64,000 nt of DNA, from NCBI GenBank assembly GCA_014905825.1, contig JACGCN010000021.1:62001-126000 (forward strand), in the 5' to 3' direction. The stretch is from Lyophyllum atratum. Taxonomy: Eukaryota; Basidiomycota; Agaricomycetes; Agaricales; Lyophyllaceae. This document shows, piece by piece, positions 45,273 to 56,682 of this stretch. Each line of letters starts with the position of its first letter. Position 1 is the first letter of the stretch. Made by a program: the position numbers and the translations under genes. Under the pieces are notes generated by a model. The model worked only from the letters and a program-made list of their open reading frames with translations, was not told where the DNA came from and made no database searches.

Positions 45273-45919
45273 ATGCAGCTCTCCCTCTCCCTCGTTCTTG
45301 CTTTCTTCGCCTTTTTCAGCGCCGTCGTTGCGCTTCCCTCTGGCCACACATTCATGCGCGCCTCGTGCGACATCGGGGGTACGTCTGAGATATCTATCCT
45401 ACTCATTTCATGACTCATAACTAATGGTGCCCACAGGATGTGTCGCTGCCCTCGCCCCGTCAGGTTTGTGATCTCTTACTCAAGGTGTGAGATCGAATTA
45501 GGGCCGCTGACCAGTCAATACATAGTTGTGTCCTGCACTGGAGCTGCTATCAAAAAGGGAGCAGGTGATTAATTCGGATACTATGCTAACCTATATACGT
45601 ACTAATCAAATCTGAGGATAGATATCGCCAAAGACGCAGCCTGCCTGGCATCCGCCGTGAACGTGGTCAAGAACTTGGTGCGTTGCCGTGAAACGCGTCG
45701 TAGCGCTCAATGCTGATAGCTCAGCGCCCGTAGCCTGCTGACTGTGACAAATGCCTGGACGAATTCAACGTCGAGGCCAAGGCCAAGTCCGCCGCGAAAG
45801 CCGTTGGCGGGGAGATCAAGGACACGGCGAAGGCGGCGGCGTCGAAGGCAAAGGAGGTGGCGGAGGATGCCGGACATGTCGTCGGAAAAATTGGGAGCAA
45901 GTTGGGGTCGTTGTTCTGA
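45273..45919 (+). CDS. Secreted Cys-motif protein, fungal calcium-binding (CBP-like) family, copy 1
   Basis: Five exons (45273-45378, 45437-45463, 45526-45564, 45622-45677, 45734-45919) give 137 aa. A signal peptide (residues 1 to about 20, LSLVLAFFAFFSAVVALP) is followed by six spaced cysteines: SCDIGGC, VSCTGAA, DAACLASAVN, and PADCDKC, the pattern of the small fungal calcium-binding protein family related to Histoplasma CBP1. The C-terminus is Lys/Ala-rich and helical (KAVGGEIKDTAKAAASKAKEVAEDAG), ending in KLGSLF. Calcium binding is family knowledge; here only the Cys spacing is seen. A close paralogue follows at 47077 in the same orientation. Confidence 0.8.
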
Positions 45920-47076
45920 TACGAGTCGCGGTTGATGAGTAGGGATCAGGTGGCGGGACGTGATATGTATGAGTTCGGTTATCCAATGGGACATGGGACA
46001 TTCGGAACTGAAGACGTTTTGAGAAATCGCGAAATCGCGTTGGCGGGCGGTGAAAGAGCGGTCGCTTGGGCGATCTTAAGACATAGGCCAGGAATTTTCT
46101 GTCTTACTCGTTGCTCGCGTACTCCACTTCTGCGCATGATTGAAATCAAGGTGGTGGCTGGCCAAGATAGCAGCTCTGGAAAAGGGCAAAGTGGTGGACG
46201 AACCTATAGTCCACTGGCTCCAAAGATAGAGATATCGCGGCGGACGAAGGTGATGAGATCGGGGGTTCGATTTCTGAGTTGAGTCAGAGACAACATGTCG
46301 ATGGAGGGACGTCCCATCACGTTGCATACCAGCGGTTCGACGAGATCTTAATCATAGAGTGAAATTTTGAAATTGAAACCATGCAGCACTCGTGCTCATG
46401 CTGTCAAGGACGCTTGATACCATGGCGGATTGTGCGCCTCTTTGTTCATGAAAATCAGCTTAAAATGATTACCGAGGCTTTATCTTGCATGGGAAGTGCG
46501 ACGCGGTGATCCTGAGATGATGGTTAGATGATTGCAAGTTTGAGGGCGGTTAGCGACCATATCTCGCTGATGCGTCAAGGCGGGAGGCAAGGGAGAAGTG
46601 TTTGTTTGGTCAACCTTTTTAGGAAACTCTCCCTCAACACGTGAGACTCGCGTAACAACAGCTTGACAGGAACCGTCATACTACCGCCTGGGCCCAGCTC
46701 AAAGAGTGAGATATCGCCCTTTGGCGCCCCACCTAAGTGAGGTCGAATGTATACAGATCCGACTGACAGCAGCGACCGTAGCCGCCAATTTGATCTTGAT
46801 GACCGTTCCCTAGAGTCGTGGAGGGGTGCTTGTCAAATTCACCAAGCGACCAACTATCATGGTACTCCACCTCTTTGATGATATCCCCTGCTCAGATTAC
46901 TTAAAATGGGCTCGAATTTACGTTCGACCACTCAGTCCTCCTTTCTCTTCCAGTTTTCATACCCTTCGTTTCTCTGGAGCTTGACGTTCCTTGCTCTTTC
47001 GGCTCTAATCCCTTCGGACCACACTCCTTGCCTCTCCTTTGTATCAAAAACCACACCCACACCATACAGCCTAGCC
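45920..47076. other. Intergenic region between the CBP-like paralogues
   Basis: No gene seen. The right part is the promoter of copy 2. Confidence 0.4.
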
Positions 47077-47694
47077 ATGCAGTTCACTCTCGTCCTCAGC
47101 CTCCTCGCTATGATTAGCGCTGTCGTTGCACTGCCATCTGGACATGTATTCATGCGGGCCTCTTGTGACATCGCAGGTATGTCCGATACTGAATCCCGCA
47201 CCGTGAAATACACGCTGATATGTTGTACGATCAGGATGCGTCGTTGCGCTCGCCCCAACAGGTTTGTGACGCTTGAGCGTGGCAAGTATCCCATAGTTGA
47301 CGATTTGGATCGATTTAGTTGTCGGTTGTGTAGGTGCGGCCGCGGCTGCTGGTGCCAGTAAGAAGCCATACATTTTCTTTGAATAGGCAGCGCCAATTAA
47401 CGCTATACGAAACTAGATGTCATTGCCGATGCAGGTTGCCTAGCAGGCGCTGTGAACGCTGCTGTAAATATGGTGCGTCGTCTTCGTTTCTCCGACCTGA
47501 GTTTCGAGTGCAAACGCCGTAAATTTTAGCCTGCAGACTGCGACCAATGCTTGGAAGAATTCGGCGTACCAGAGAAAATAGAAGCAGCTGAATCAAAAAT
47601 CAAGGATGTCGCTGGAGATGTGGTGGATGAGGCAGAAGATGTTGCTGATAAGATTGGGGATAAACTCAAGGATAAATTCGGCTCGATCTTCTGA
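47077..47694 (+). CDS. Secreted Cys-motif protein, fungal calcium-binding (CBP-like) family, copy 2
   Basis: Five exons (47077-47176, 47235-47261, 47319-47357, 47417-47472, 47530-47694) give 128 aa; exons 2-4 have exactly the lengths of copy 1 (27, 39 and 56 nt). Signal peptide FTLVLSLLAMISAVVALP, then SCDIAGC, VGCVGAA, DAGCLAGAVN and PADCDQC. The C-terminal helix is acidic (ESKIKDVAGDVVDEAEDVADK), unlike the basic helix of copy 1, which suggests divergence of role or binding. Likely secreted. Confidence 0.8.
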
Positions 47695-47879
47695 GTTTAT
47701 ATGCCGCATCGACTTGTACTTGGGATGATGCGTAGCGTGCTAGACGAGCTACGCATCGGGAGAAATACACAACGGAAGGAGATTTGAGAACGAGCTTCTG
47801 TTCACCGCGATATAAGCGAAGGGGTCAACTTCCCTAATGCAGTTCGCAATGTCAAGCAAAAAGCCAAGGCAAAAACAAT

Positions 47880-47966
47880 TTCCGGTACGGGGAATCGAAC
47901 CCCGAGCTGCCGCGAGCGTAATCAATCTGTGAAAGGCGGCAATGTTAGCCGTTACACCATACCGGA
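47880..47966 (-). tRNA. tRNA-Glu(TTC), intron-containing
   Basis: The minus strand gives acceptor arm TCCGGTA/TACCGGA, all seven pairs, T arm with GGTTCGATTCC (B box), and anticodon stem GCCGC/GCGGC around loop CTTTCAC. The anticodon is TTC. A 15-nt intron sits after position 37. A TTTTT run follows 3'. Confidence 0.92.
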
Positions 47967-48167
47967 CGATATACGATCGATGTTTCTTATCATGTCTACT
48001 TGCATGGATTGAGACTTACCCCGGAGGTGTACGAGTTCGTCTCCTAAATCGACAGAACTATAAGCACAGAGTTTATGATACATACACAGAAAATCGTAGT
48101 CTACATCTCGCCCCAGCCCTTCGTATTTTGTCTCGTTAACATGATAGATTCGTCAGTGAATCCAAAC

Positions 48168-49989
48168 TCAAGCCGCCTCCTTTTCCAGCGAGCTCCCCTT
48201 CTCCTTATCAAGACTACCTTCTTTCTCCACCGATCCTGCATCATCAGCGCGTGCCAGGCCCAAATCCGAATCGCCAATCTTATCGGCCGGGTCGCGGTAA
48301 CTCGGGACGAAGTTAACGGTGAGTGCATAAGAGTACGCAATGATGAAGAATATGACGGGAATGATCATGGCGAAGGCGGTGCTGTCGCGAGCGTCGGCAA
48401 CACGTGCGAGGATCGGTGGGACCTAGACCGATATAACATTGTCAAGAGCTTGGTCGCCGGGCATAATTTAATGTATACGTACGCAAGCGCCGCCAACGAC
48501 TCCGGCCACGATCCATCCGGAGCCCCTCTGTGATGCGATGACATCAGCTCATGAGACGAATTGCCTAAGCTAAGCGCTACACACCTTGGTATGCCGTCCA
48601 ATGCCCCGAATACCTAGTGCGACGATGGTCGGGAAGCACACGCTCTCGAAGAATAATGTCATGTTCAGCATCGCAAGGCCGACGTTCCCGCGTTGTGTGA
48701 TACTAGCACTGCAGAACACGATGACACCGGTAAGGTAGACCAAGAAGATGATTCGCGGCTTCACAAATCGCATCAGGACTGTGAGGTGCGGTGAGATCGG
48801 TCCCTGTTCTCGTGTATTGCATAAAATCAAGACTCACTAGAACCACTAAACCGCCCTATGGCAAAGCAACCCTGTGCGATGGCGAGGAACTTGGCACCGA
48901 GCGCGGAAGACGTCTCCCCTCTTGTTTCGGTGACGTAGTTGATAAAGTAGCCGGCAATCGCAACTGTATGGATATTCCTAAGCTGAGGGCCGACGGGAAC
49001 GACATTGGCGAAGAAAACAAACCTTGGGCTCCGACATAACAGAATTGCGCAAAGGCAGCGTGGAAGACGCGGTACTGCTTCCAGAAAGAGCGATCCCCAT
49101 CTTGTTCTCCGACATGAGTTAGCTCCGCTTGTTGGGCCATATCCGCATCTGTAAACCGTAAGATATTTCGAAATCTACATGAAGTGAACGACGTACCAGT
49201 AACTTCGGGAATAACAGCGAAATAGAAAACAACCGCAAGCAGGAAAACGAAGATAGCAATAGCGAGATAGACCCATTGGACAGTTTTCAGTGAGTCGACG
49301 CTATCACCCGTTTCCTTGAAGAAAACGTAGGACCCCAGTACCGGTCCGACGACGGTGCCGACCGCTTGAACGGCTTGTGCCAGGTTGATGCGTAGTTCTG
49401 CGTAACGTGGGGGCCCGGTGACTGTAGTTACGTGATTAGCCATGTTTTTCGGCAAACCGGGAAATACGGAGGAAAGCTGACCAGCCATGTAGGGATTCGC
49501 TGCAGTTTCAAGCGTACCTAACCCACTACCTATGATGAATGTCGCACCACAGAAACCACCAAAGCTGCGTTTGAGGCCAGCCGGCCACATCATGAGAGCA
49601 CCGATGCCATAGAGAGTGAGTCCTAGGATGAAAGTTGCGCGATACCCAAACTTGCGGAGGACCCAGTTGGCGTAGCCGAGGGATGCCAGTGGATAGGCGC
49701 CAAAATAGGCAGCCTGTAGGCCCGAGGAACGCGTACGCGTTATTCCAAGGGTGTTTTGGAAGTGCTTGTTGAGGGTATCAAGGAGCCCATATGCAAAGCC
49801 CTTGAACGACAGGATCAGCATGAGCAAAAATTCGACGCATAATGCACACACCCAAAGGAAATAGAGGATTGTAACAAGGAAGAGAGGAAATATTGTCTCG
49901 CGCAGAGTAAGCCCTGCGGCATTTGTTATCCGGTCGCCGACTTTGAGGGAGTGTTTGTTGAAAAACTTGTCCTTCTGTCCTCGGGGCAT
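48168..49989 (-). CDS. MFS sugar transporter, FHS (fucose/glucose-galactose permease) type
   Basis: Eight exons on the minus strand (49989-49852, 49800-49482, 49421-49197, 49148-49023, 48963-48838, 48778-48585, 48527-48483, 48422-48168) give 475 aa. Family motifs: YFLW-GFAYGLLDTLNKHFQ in TM1 (assembled over intron 1), GLQAAYFGAYPLASLGYANW, FIIGSGLGTLETAANPYM, INLAQAVQAVGTVVGPVLGSYVF, a central loop, KFLAIAQGCFAIGRFSGS, and SGWIVAGVVGGAC-VPPILARVAD. About 12 TM helices are expected. FHS transporters are proton symporters for L-fucose or hexoses at the plasma membrane. The C-terminal tail is Lys/Glu-rich (EKEGSLDKEKGSSLEKEAA). The exact sugar is unknown. Confidence 0.88.
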
Positions 49990-50947
49990 GACGACGAGTG
50001 GAAGACGGACAAACGCCTACAACATCGCCGTTTATGGTCTCCCTTCTTATTAGAACGCTACTCCCCGGGCCGACGAGGGGAGTAGTGTGGGGTAGAAGGA
50101 CGCGACTCGGGGATATCACATCACCAGGTGGTGGGTACGGCGTGTGGCATGTCACCAGACTCGAGAGAAGCCCCACCGCGATATGCACGAGGGGATAATA
50201 TCTTGTCTGTTGAGTGTAGATATTCAACCACCGTTGGGACGCCCGTTCGAATTCAAAAGTGTGGGACGTGGTTGCGAAGTTGAACGCTGTCGACCGCAGT
50301 ATCGGCTGAAGCATCGTGGTTGCTGTTCGGTTAGAGGGTTTGCCAAATAGCAACAAGCCTGAACACTGCCACCTCGTCCCACGATCGGTTTCTTCCAGGT
50401 TTCTTCTTCATCGCGCTTTCCTAGCTATTGGAACGCGCACGAACCTCTGCCTCACTTGATATTCCACGGCATTGCGACATGTCGCATGCTCTGAGCCCCG
50501 CTTGAGATTCAGAATCTCGGTGCATCTGGGCAACATATACTTACAAGCTGCCTCTAAACATGTATCTGGCATGATACCAGTGTTTGACGCCGAATCCGGT
50601 GTCAAACGCTCAGCATCCATCGTCGAAGAATCCCATCCTGCTGACGTCCTGAAGTGCATTGTATCGGTGCTCATGATTTATTGTCAAGTTTAAATCCAAC
50701 AGTCTGAGCGTGTCCTCCACCATGTGCTGAACAGGTCATCATATACAGCATATCTGACTGAATGTTCACAGAGATTGTAACACGACTCTCATATCGTTCA
50801 CATATGTTTCCCCCCTGGGCTGCAGGATCGAATACGTGGAGTACGGTGGATCTCGAACATCCAATTTTTTTCATGTCACCGGAGGGTGTTGGGCTCTTAT
50901 AGACTTAGCCGCCCCTGGGGTACTGGTACATCGTGTTAGACATACAC
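49990..50947. other. Intergenic region upstream of the sugar transporter
   Basis: No gene supported; minus-strand promoter at the left end. Confidence 0.4.
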
Positions 50948-51039
50948 GGCGCTATAGCCAAGTGGTTACGGCGACAGATTTGAATTACTTCACTATCTGT
51001 TCCTCTTTGAGGGCGTAGGTTCGAACCCTGCTGGCGTCG
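50948..51039 (+). tRNA. tRNA-Ser(TGA), intron-containing
   Basis: Type II tRNA with the same arms as the other Ser genes; the T arm is GTAGG-TTCGAAC-CCTGC. The loop TTTGAA gives anticodon TGA. The intron is only about 10 nt. A TTTTT run lies about 20 bp downstream. Confidence 0.92.
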
Positions 51040-51158
51040 GGTAATGGCTGGAAACCCAAGTTTTTGTCGACTAGCACTTTAATTTTAGTGCTCCGTCTAG
51101 CTAGTATCCCTCCTGCATCGATCTGATTCGATCATATAAATCATAGTTGTGAAAAAAG

Positions 51159-51992
51159 TTATGCTTCGACCTCCTTCTCCACCTCCCATTCATTCGGCAC
51201 AACCTTGCACACCTTTTTCAACACCTTTGTCCCCTTCTTCCCTGGGGGCTCCTGACGCGCTTTCAGTCCCAGATCGACGAGGTTCCACAAGCTATCGGGT
51301 AATTCTGTGATACCCTGTATAGCCTGGTTCAGCCTCCTCTCTGTTCTCGAATATCCGCTCACTGTGACGAATTTGAAGCGACCCTTCAGTGACATGGCCT
51401 TTGACGCTTTTAACGTAGTCTCTGAGCGGGCATTCAAAGACGAAGTCGGAGAGGAAGATATGACCAAATGATAATTGGGAGCGCAGCTGTAATCACGAGT
51501 AATGGACCACGCGCTCCGCCATGAGCCATTCGTCGGAAGCGTCAAAACGTCCTTGGCAACGGCGAGCAGGGCAGTGGAGTCCTCAACAGAGATAAGCAGC
51601 ACGCGCCCAGCCCCGTCGACTGCGATAAGCTGGTCACTGTGCTCATGATCTGATGGCCCGGGTTGCAAGGAAAACAAAGCGACCACCATGCCCCCTCCCC
51701 CGAACGAGCTTATGGTAAAGGCGAACTTCAGGCTCGCCTGTGATGGGGAAAAGGTTTTAGGTGTGGGATGTGGAGTCAAGAGGGCTCTTTGGTACCAGGC
51801 GGAGAGTGGAGAAGGAGAGGTCGACGAGGGGGATTGATGGGATCTCGTGGTCGTCGGCATCTCAAAGGATAGGCTGATAGGTAGGTCTCGTTTGTATACT
51901 TGTTTTTGAGCGTTGTGAAAGTCGAGCACCTAGATTTACAAGTTTAGACGCTTCTCAGGCCATGGACTCACACATCCAGTGCATGAGTACAT
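51159..51992 (-). CDS. Unknown protein (about 263 aa)
   Basis: Proposed two exons on the minus strand: 51992-51972 (MYSCTGC) and 51929-51159, joined by a 42-bp GTGAGT..CTAG intron in phase 0. A single-exon alternative starts at 51860 and gives 233 aa. Visible features: a Ser/Pro/Thr-rich N-terminal part, a hydrophobic glycine-rich block FTISSFGGGGMVVALFSLQPG, LIAVDGAGRVLLISVED, and a Lys/Glu-rich C-terminus (KVLKKVCKVVPNEWEVEKEVEA). No family recognised. It is divergent from the DUF4238 gene, with only about 110 bp between the two starts, so they may share a promoter. Confidence 0.55.
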
Positions 51993-52540
51993 ATGGGAAT
52001 CACCGGTCGAGAAGCGCCCACCCGGATTTGACAAGTCCTTAAAAGGAGCTCTGTCTTCTGCTAAGTCAACCGCTTCGAGCCGCCTTTCTCCCCCTTCTGA
52101 TCAATGCCTCCCAAGTCCACTGCCACCTCACCAGCCGCCAACACAGCATCCAAAGACCAATACCACCATTTCATCCCTCGTTTCATCCTGCGCCGATATC
52201 ATGTCGCAGCAGCGAACATGTACGCATGCACCTTCATTCCCGCCGCCTGTATACCATATATTTGAGCTGACACCGCCCAGACCTCAGGAAAAACGTCTTA
52301 AATACAAAACGTTCGAGGAACGCGCAGCCGAAACGGTCCTCGTCTTCGATATCGCGTCTTTGACTCTGAGCGACCAATCCCTAAACAACGTCTACGGTGT
52401 CCAGAATCTGTACCGCGACGTCAGCGCGCAGGACGTCAACGAGCTGGAGAAAGGGCTCTCTGTCCTGGAGAACCACGCTGCGAGGATCATCAACAAGTTA
52501 CACGTCCATACAGAAGACGACTTCCTCCTGAATCGCAAAG

Positions 52541-52621
52541 TATGGCAACAGCGACTGCTCAGCTTCGATTTGTAATCTGCCCTGAACCAAACAAGTCCAG
52601 GACCCCGAACGCATAGATTAA
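52541..52621 (+). repeat. Left terminal inverted repeat
   Basis: Matches the reverse complement of 55031-55120 through CTCAGCTTCG, ATTTGTAATC, CTGAACCAAACAA and CCAGGACCCCGAA. Confidence 0.88.
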
Positions 52622-55030
52622 CGTCATATCTAATCAGTTAACTTTCATGTTCAACATCGTTCGTCGTCGACTCTCGCTACCACCACGTCACCCTGGACTG
52701 CCGTCTAGCTGTGAAACCTCTTGTCGTATGTATACTTTATGTTTTCTCAATGGATTTGGTTACTTACGTTGCCGACCTCGTTTAATCCAATCTTACAGGT
52801 ATATTATGCTATTTTGCTACTTCTAGCCCTCAGGACATCACAAAGCGCCCTCCTCCACCGTAGAGGGATTATGAGATGGCGGGGCAAGATTGATGGCAAC
52901 CTTTTGTGCCATTTCTGCAGATTTGGCAGGGAAAAGCGTGCAGTGGCTCACGCGACTCTCAAGGGAGCAGGGGAAGGGGAAGAAAGAGCAGGGCAGACGC
53001 CAGGTGGGCGAGAGCCATTTAGGTGCGTCCGGCTACCTCTCTATGACTACTGATCTCATATATCCCACTCGTAGCCTTTCCAACCCCTCTGCCTCGAAGC
53101 AGCAGGGAAGAAGCGCACGACCCCATTCTCCATGCAAAGCCGCATCCCCCCACTACGTCGTCACGCAAGCCTCCTCTAATTCCCAACGACGGCTCTCAGA
53201 GCCAAGCCGCCACAGGCATTGACGGTGCTCACTTACAAATCGCGGACCCTACCCACCTTGGTGCCCGAGCGCAGCTCGCTCGATGACTTTGTCGGATACA
53301 CACCGTACGCACGAGAGCCGGCAAGGCCTCAGCGCTGGCGAGGTGCTTCCGCCCTACGTCGATCCGACATACGCAATCAGAGCCCCCGAGCCCCTGACGC
53401 TCGCGCGTTAATAGCCATTTCGACCCCTCCGCCCGGCATTCAGCACTCCGCCGCCTCCGCTTGCTGTAAGAGGCCAATCGATACAACACCTCGAGGCGTG
53501 GATCGTCAAGCAAGCCGTTGAATTGAACTCCAGGATGCCCGCTCGTTTGGTTTATTTGGGCAAGGTTTCGGCAGTCGACAGGTACCTTTCCTTCCTGATT
53601 TCTCTCGGTCATCGCTCACTGCTTTTTTGAAGCTTGAGTGCACGATATTCTCATGCATTCGCATCATCGAAATCCTTCCTTCATCGGGCGATGCGGCGCT
53701 GGAAAAGGGCCGTACACAATGTGACCTTATTTCTACGCGGTTATCATAGAGCTAGCTCGCCGCGCATATCGTTTGACTCTACGCGCCCCCCTACGGACGT
53801 CCCTGTAACTGGTCTTTGTTTTGGGTGATGCTGCACAACCGAGCATGGGCCATGACGGAGCCCTGTACAGCAAGACAAGGACAGATTTTTCCAGATCCCT
53901 ATTCCGTTGACTACATCTGATCAAGGTTTTTATATTACTGAGTCCGTCGACGTCGTCATTCCCAACGCATGGACAGTTGGACAGTCGACTCAGTCTGTCT
54001 CTCGTCGTTTGAATTGAATATTCGAAAGACGCGAAACCTCTTGAGTCTTGATGTCCTAAGTTGTGGACCGAACGCATAAGATTTACGACCTCTCCGATTA
54101 TTGCTACCGCTGCTCTCGCCTACATAGCCGCACGCTGTATTCGATGCCGGGCCGTGCCGCGTATCTCCCCATCTCGTCCAAGTGTTCCTGTGTCCGAGGT
54201 CTATGCACTTGCCTGTGTCCTTGGTATCAGGAGCTGATATGCGGATCTTGAGAGGGGATATCCAGACCAGCAGGTCAGAATATGTGCAGAGGTATGATGA
54301 GTGCTCGGCCAACATGTAAAAGCCGCAAAGTGGGATGGGGCGAGGGTTGGCGAGGAGTTCCGCGAGATGAGCATCCCCTAAGGTAACAATTGAAATACCC
54401 AGCTTGCTGCTTTGTATAATCGGGTCTATATGTTATCCAAGAGGGCGATCCGTATTCTGACCGTACAAAATAAAAATGACCATCCGTCCGTTTAGCACTT
54501 GATGCCAGGCCTGGGAGAAATTGCTTCGCCAGTATGGCGAGCGCCATGGAAGTACCAGAGGAGTGCCACAAGACTGAGATTGCGAATAACCTCTAGTGAA
54601 TAATTTTAGATGTATGTCACATAATGGATTCCTAATTATCGTTGGATGTGCATTGAAAAAGAATAACTGATTATATTCTGAAGGTTGCGACTATATATGC
54701 CGTATTATAGCGAGAGATATACTAGGGGTAGTCGGACGATGTGGTAGAAAAGACGGACTACATGTCAGTTAGACGTTCGAGTCCCTGGAAAAGCCTCCGG
54801 GTGAGCGAGTGTACTAGAGTAACTAATAATAGAATTTCGACTGTTCCTATGATCCTGTGAGACTGCCGGATTGATCTCCAACCTAAAAGTCTCTACATAA
54901 TGGATAATGTAATTTATAATGCTGCTTTTACAATGCAGAAAAATAGGAGCTAACTAGCAGCAAAACTCGGACTCGCCGTTTAGCGATTGGACAAGCAAGG
55001 TCATGCATGCACTCGACAGTACACAATTCG

Positions 55031-55120
55031 TAGTCTATGCATTCGGGGTCCTGGCATTGTTTGGTTCAGAATGGATTACAAATCACTGTTAAGCGAAGCT
55101 GAGCAGTCGCTGTTGCCATA
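55031..55120 (-). repeat. Right terminal inverted repeat
   Basis: Reverse complement of the left TIR, with an extra CTTAACAGTG (on the minus strand) after GCTTCG. Confidence 0.88.
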
Positions 55121-56682
55121 GCAAAGACCTGTACCACCTCCGAAAATTCCTCTTCATCATGCACTACCGACAAAGTAAGCTATCCAGCACTTACTTCCAG
55201 GAAGACCACCCCGAGAATCGCCCTCTCATTCCATGGTTCAAGAATTTTAGGAGGAAGCACGGTTTGAAGACTTCGGCCGATATGTGGCTTTTCACGATTC
55301 GCTATTATATGGAGACACCACATTCCGTGATATGCAAGCAGGCGGACGAGACGTATCAAAAGTACGGGCGAGATGTGGTAAACAGTCTAGTTATCGACCC
55401 CGAGATGGAGCACTACCATGCCCTGGCGTACGCGACGCAGGCGCAAGAGTATTTTCTGGGCTTCTGGGAAGCGCCAGAGGGAACGGAGTTTATCCTGGGC
55501 CAAAACGGCTTCGGCCTCTGGGAAGGAAATTCATTCCCGTTGTCAAAGATGCATCGCCTGTTCGTTGTCAGTCCACGGTTCGCGGTCGTGTTGCGGCAAA
55601 AGAAGATGCTCCCCGGCAACCTTCGAAACCAGCCGTTCTTGAACACCGATTTCAAGGACATCAAGCAGGAACCGGCCAGGATAACCCTCGCAGCCCAGGG
55701 GAAGGAGAGTGATGCCGATCTTTTTGCATTTCGGATCACCCGCCTTACGAAGGCGCAGATGCAGGCGTTTAATTCGGTTGTACTGTGCAATGTGCGAGTC
55801 GATGGCGCCATCACCTTCACCTCCAAGGAGTATGTTCTTGGTGTTCTGCGCGAGCACTGCGCGTCGCGGGAGTATTCGTCCGACCGCGCCAGATACCAAC
55901 CCCTCATTGAAGTGTTGTCCTCCCCAGCCCCGAGCCCGTCCCCTACAGCGGTACAAGCGTCTCCGATAACCCTCGACAAGCCAGTGGAGCATCATGCGGT
56001 GGCATACAATTTCCGTATTCTCGAGAGGCAAACTCCGTCGCTGGATAATGAGGCACATACCCTATCCAGAACGACTGGCCGATCCAGGATCCCATCTAGC
56101 TTACTGACGAAACATAGAGCGATACTGGAGAGCGCTGTCCTGATAATACTGCAACGAACTGTCTCCCGACCCCCTTCCGCACCTCCCAGCCCACTGCACC
56201 CGGAAGCCGGTGGTTCTCACTCGGTCGAATCCGATGGCGACCCCGACACTCAATTTAGACGCATGCTCGGGAGGATTGGTGATGGATCTTTCACATTCCT
56301 TTCGCGCTACGACCGGGCCCATCACCTCCTTTCCATGTGCGACATGGACATACAACAAGTAAACCCATTTTTCTCTGAAATCAGAAGGGTTTCTGTCCAG
56401 GTGATTGAACGCTTCACCGAGATCCTGCGAGAGCCTGCTCGAGGCTTCGGCCCCAGGCCGCATGCACAGCTAGTTGAACATATGTCGGCAGAGCAATCTA
56501 CTCTGTTGTTCGGATTGATGAAGGGTCTCGTAGGAATGCTCGGCCTTGAAACAAAGACCAACGCCGCCAACGGCTATGTGTCAATGAGCGACGTTGTAAT
56601 TCTTGGCTTTCTGAGATGGATTGTGCAGAACAGACATGACACGCTGTCGATGCTCCTTCCCAACATTGATATCATATCGTAG

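Larger units (their letters stand above)
52541..55120. mobile_element. 2,580-bp DNA transposon-like element with long TIRs, inserted in the DUF4238 gene
   Basis: The element begins TATGGCAACAGCGACTGCTC and ends with its reverse complement. The terminal inverted repeats extend about 81 bp on the left (52541-52621) and 90 bp on the right (55031-55120), the right one with a 10-bp insertion and a few mismatches. The 6-bp target-site duplication GCAAAG flanks it at 52535-52540 and 55121-55126. Internal ORFs are at most about 114 codons and I see no transposase, so it is probably non-autonomous. The right half (about 54590-54960) is strikingly A/T-rich. A coding-like stretch lies near 53290-53580. 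Superfamily unassigned; a 6-bp duplication is uncommon. Confidence 0.88.
52104..56682 (+). pseudogene. DUF4238 protein gene, split by a TIR element
   Basis: The 5' part has exon 1 at 52104-52219 and exon 2 from 52281. It encodes QYHHFIPRFILRRYH (the DUF4238 start motif), LVFDIASLTLSD, VYGVQNLYRD and LEKGLSVLENHAARII. At 52540 it meets an inserted element and stops at 52575. The 3' part runs from 55127 to a TAG at 56680-56682, beginning DLYHLRKFLFIMHYRQ, then STYFQEDHPENRPL, EHYHALAYATQAQEYFLGFW, ILGQNGFGLWEGN and HRLFVVSPRFAVVL. Without the insert and one target repeat, the frame is continuous at 643 codons, which is direct evidence that the gene was intact before insertion. The 3' ORF alone (507 aa from 55159) has no visible lesions, so the event is recent. 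DUF4238 function is unknown. Confidence 0.88.
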
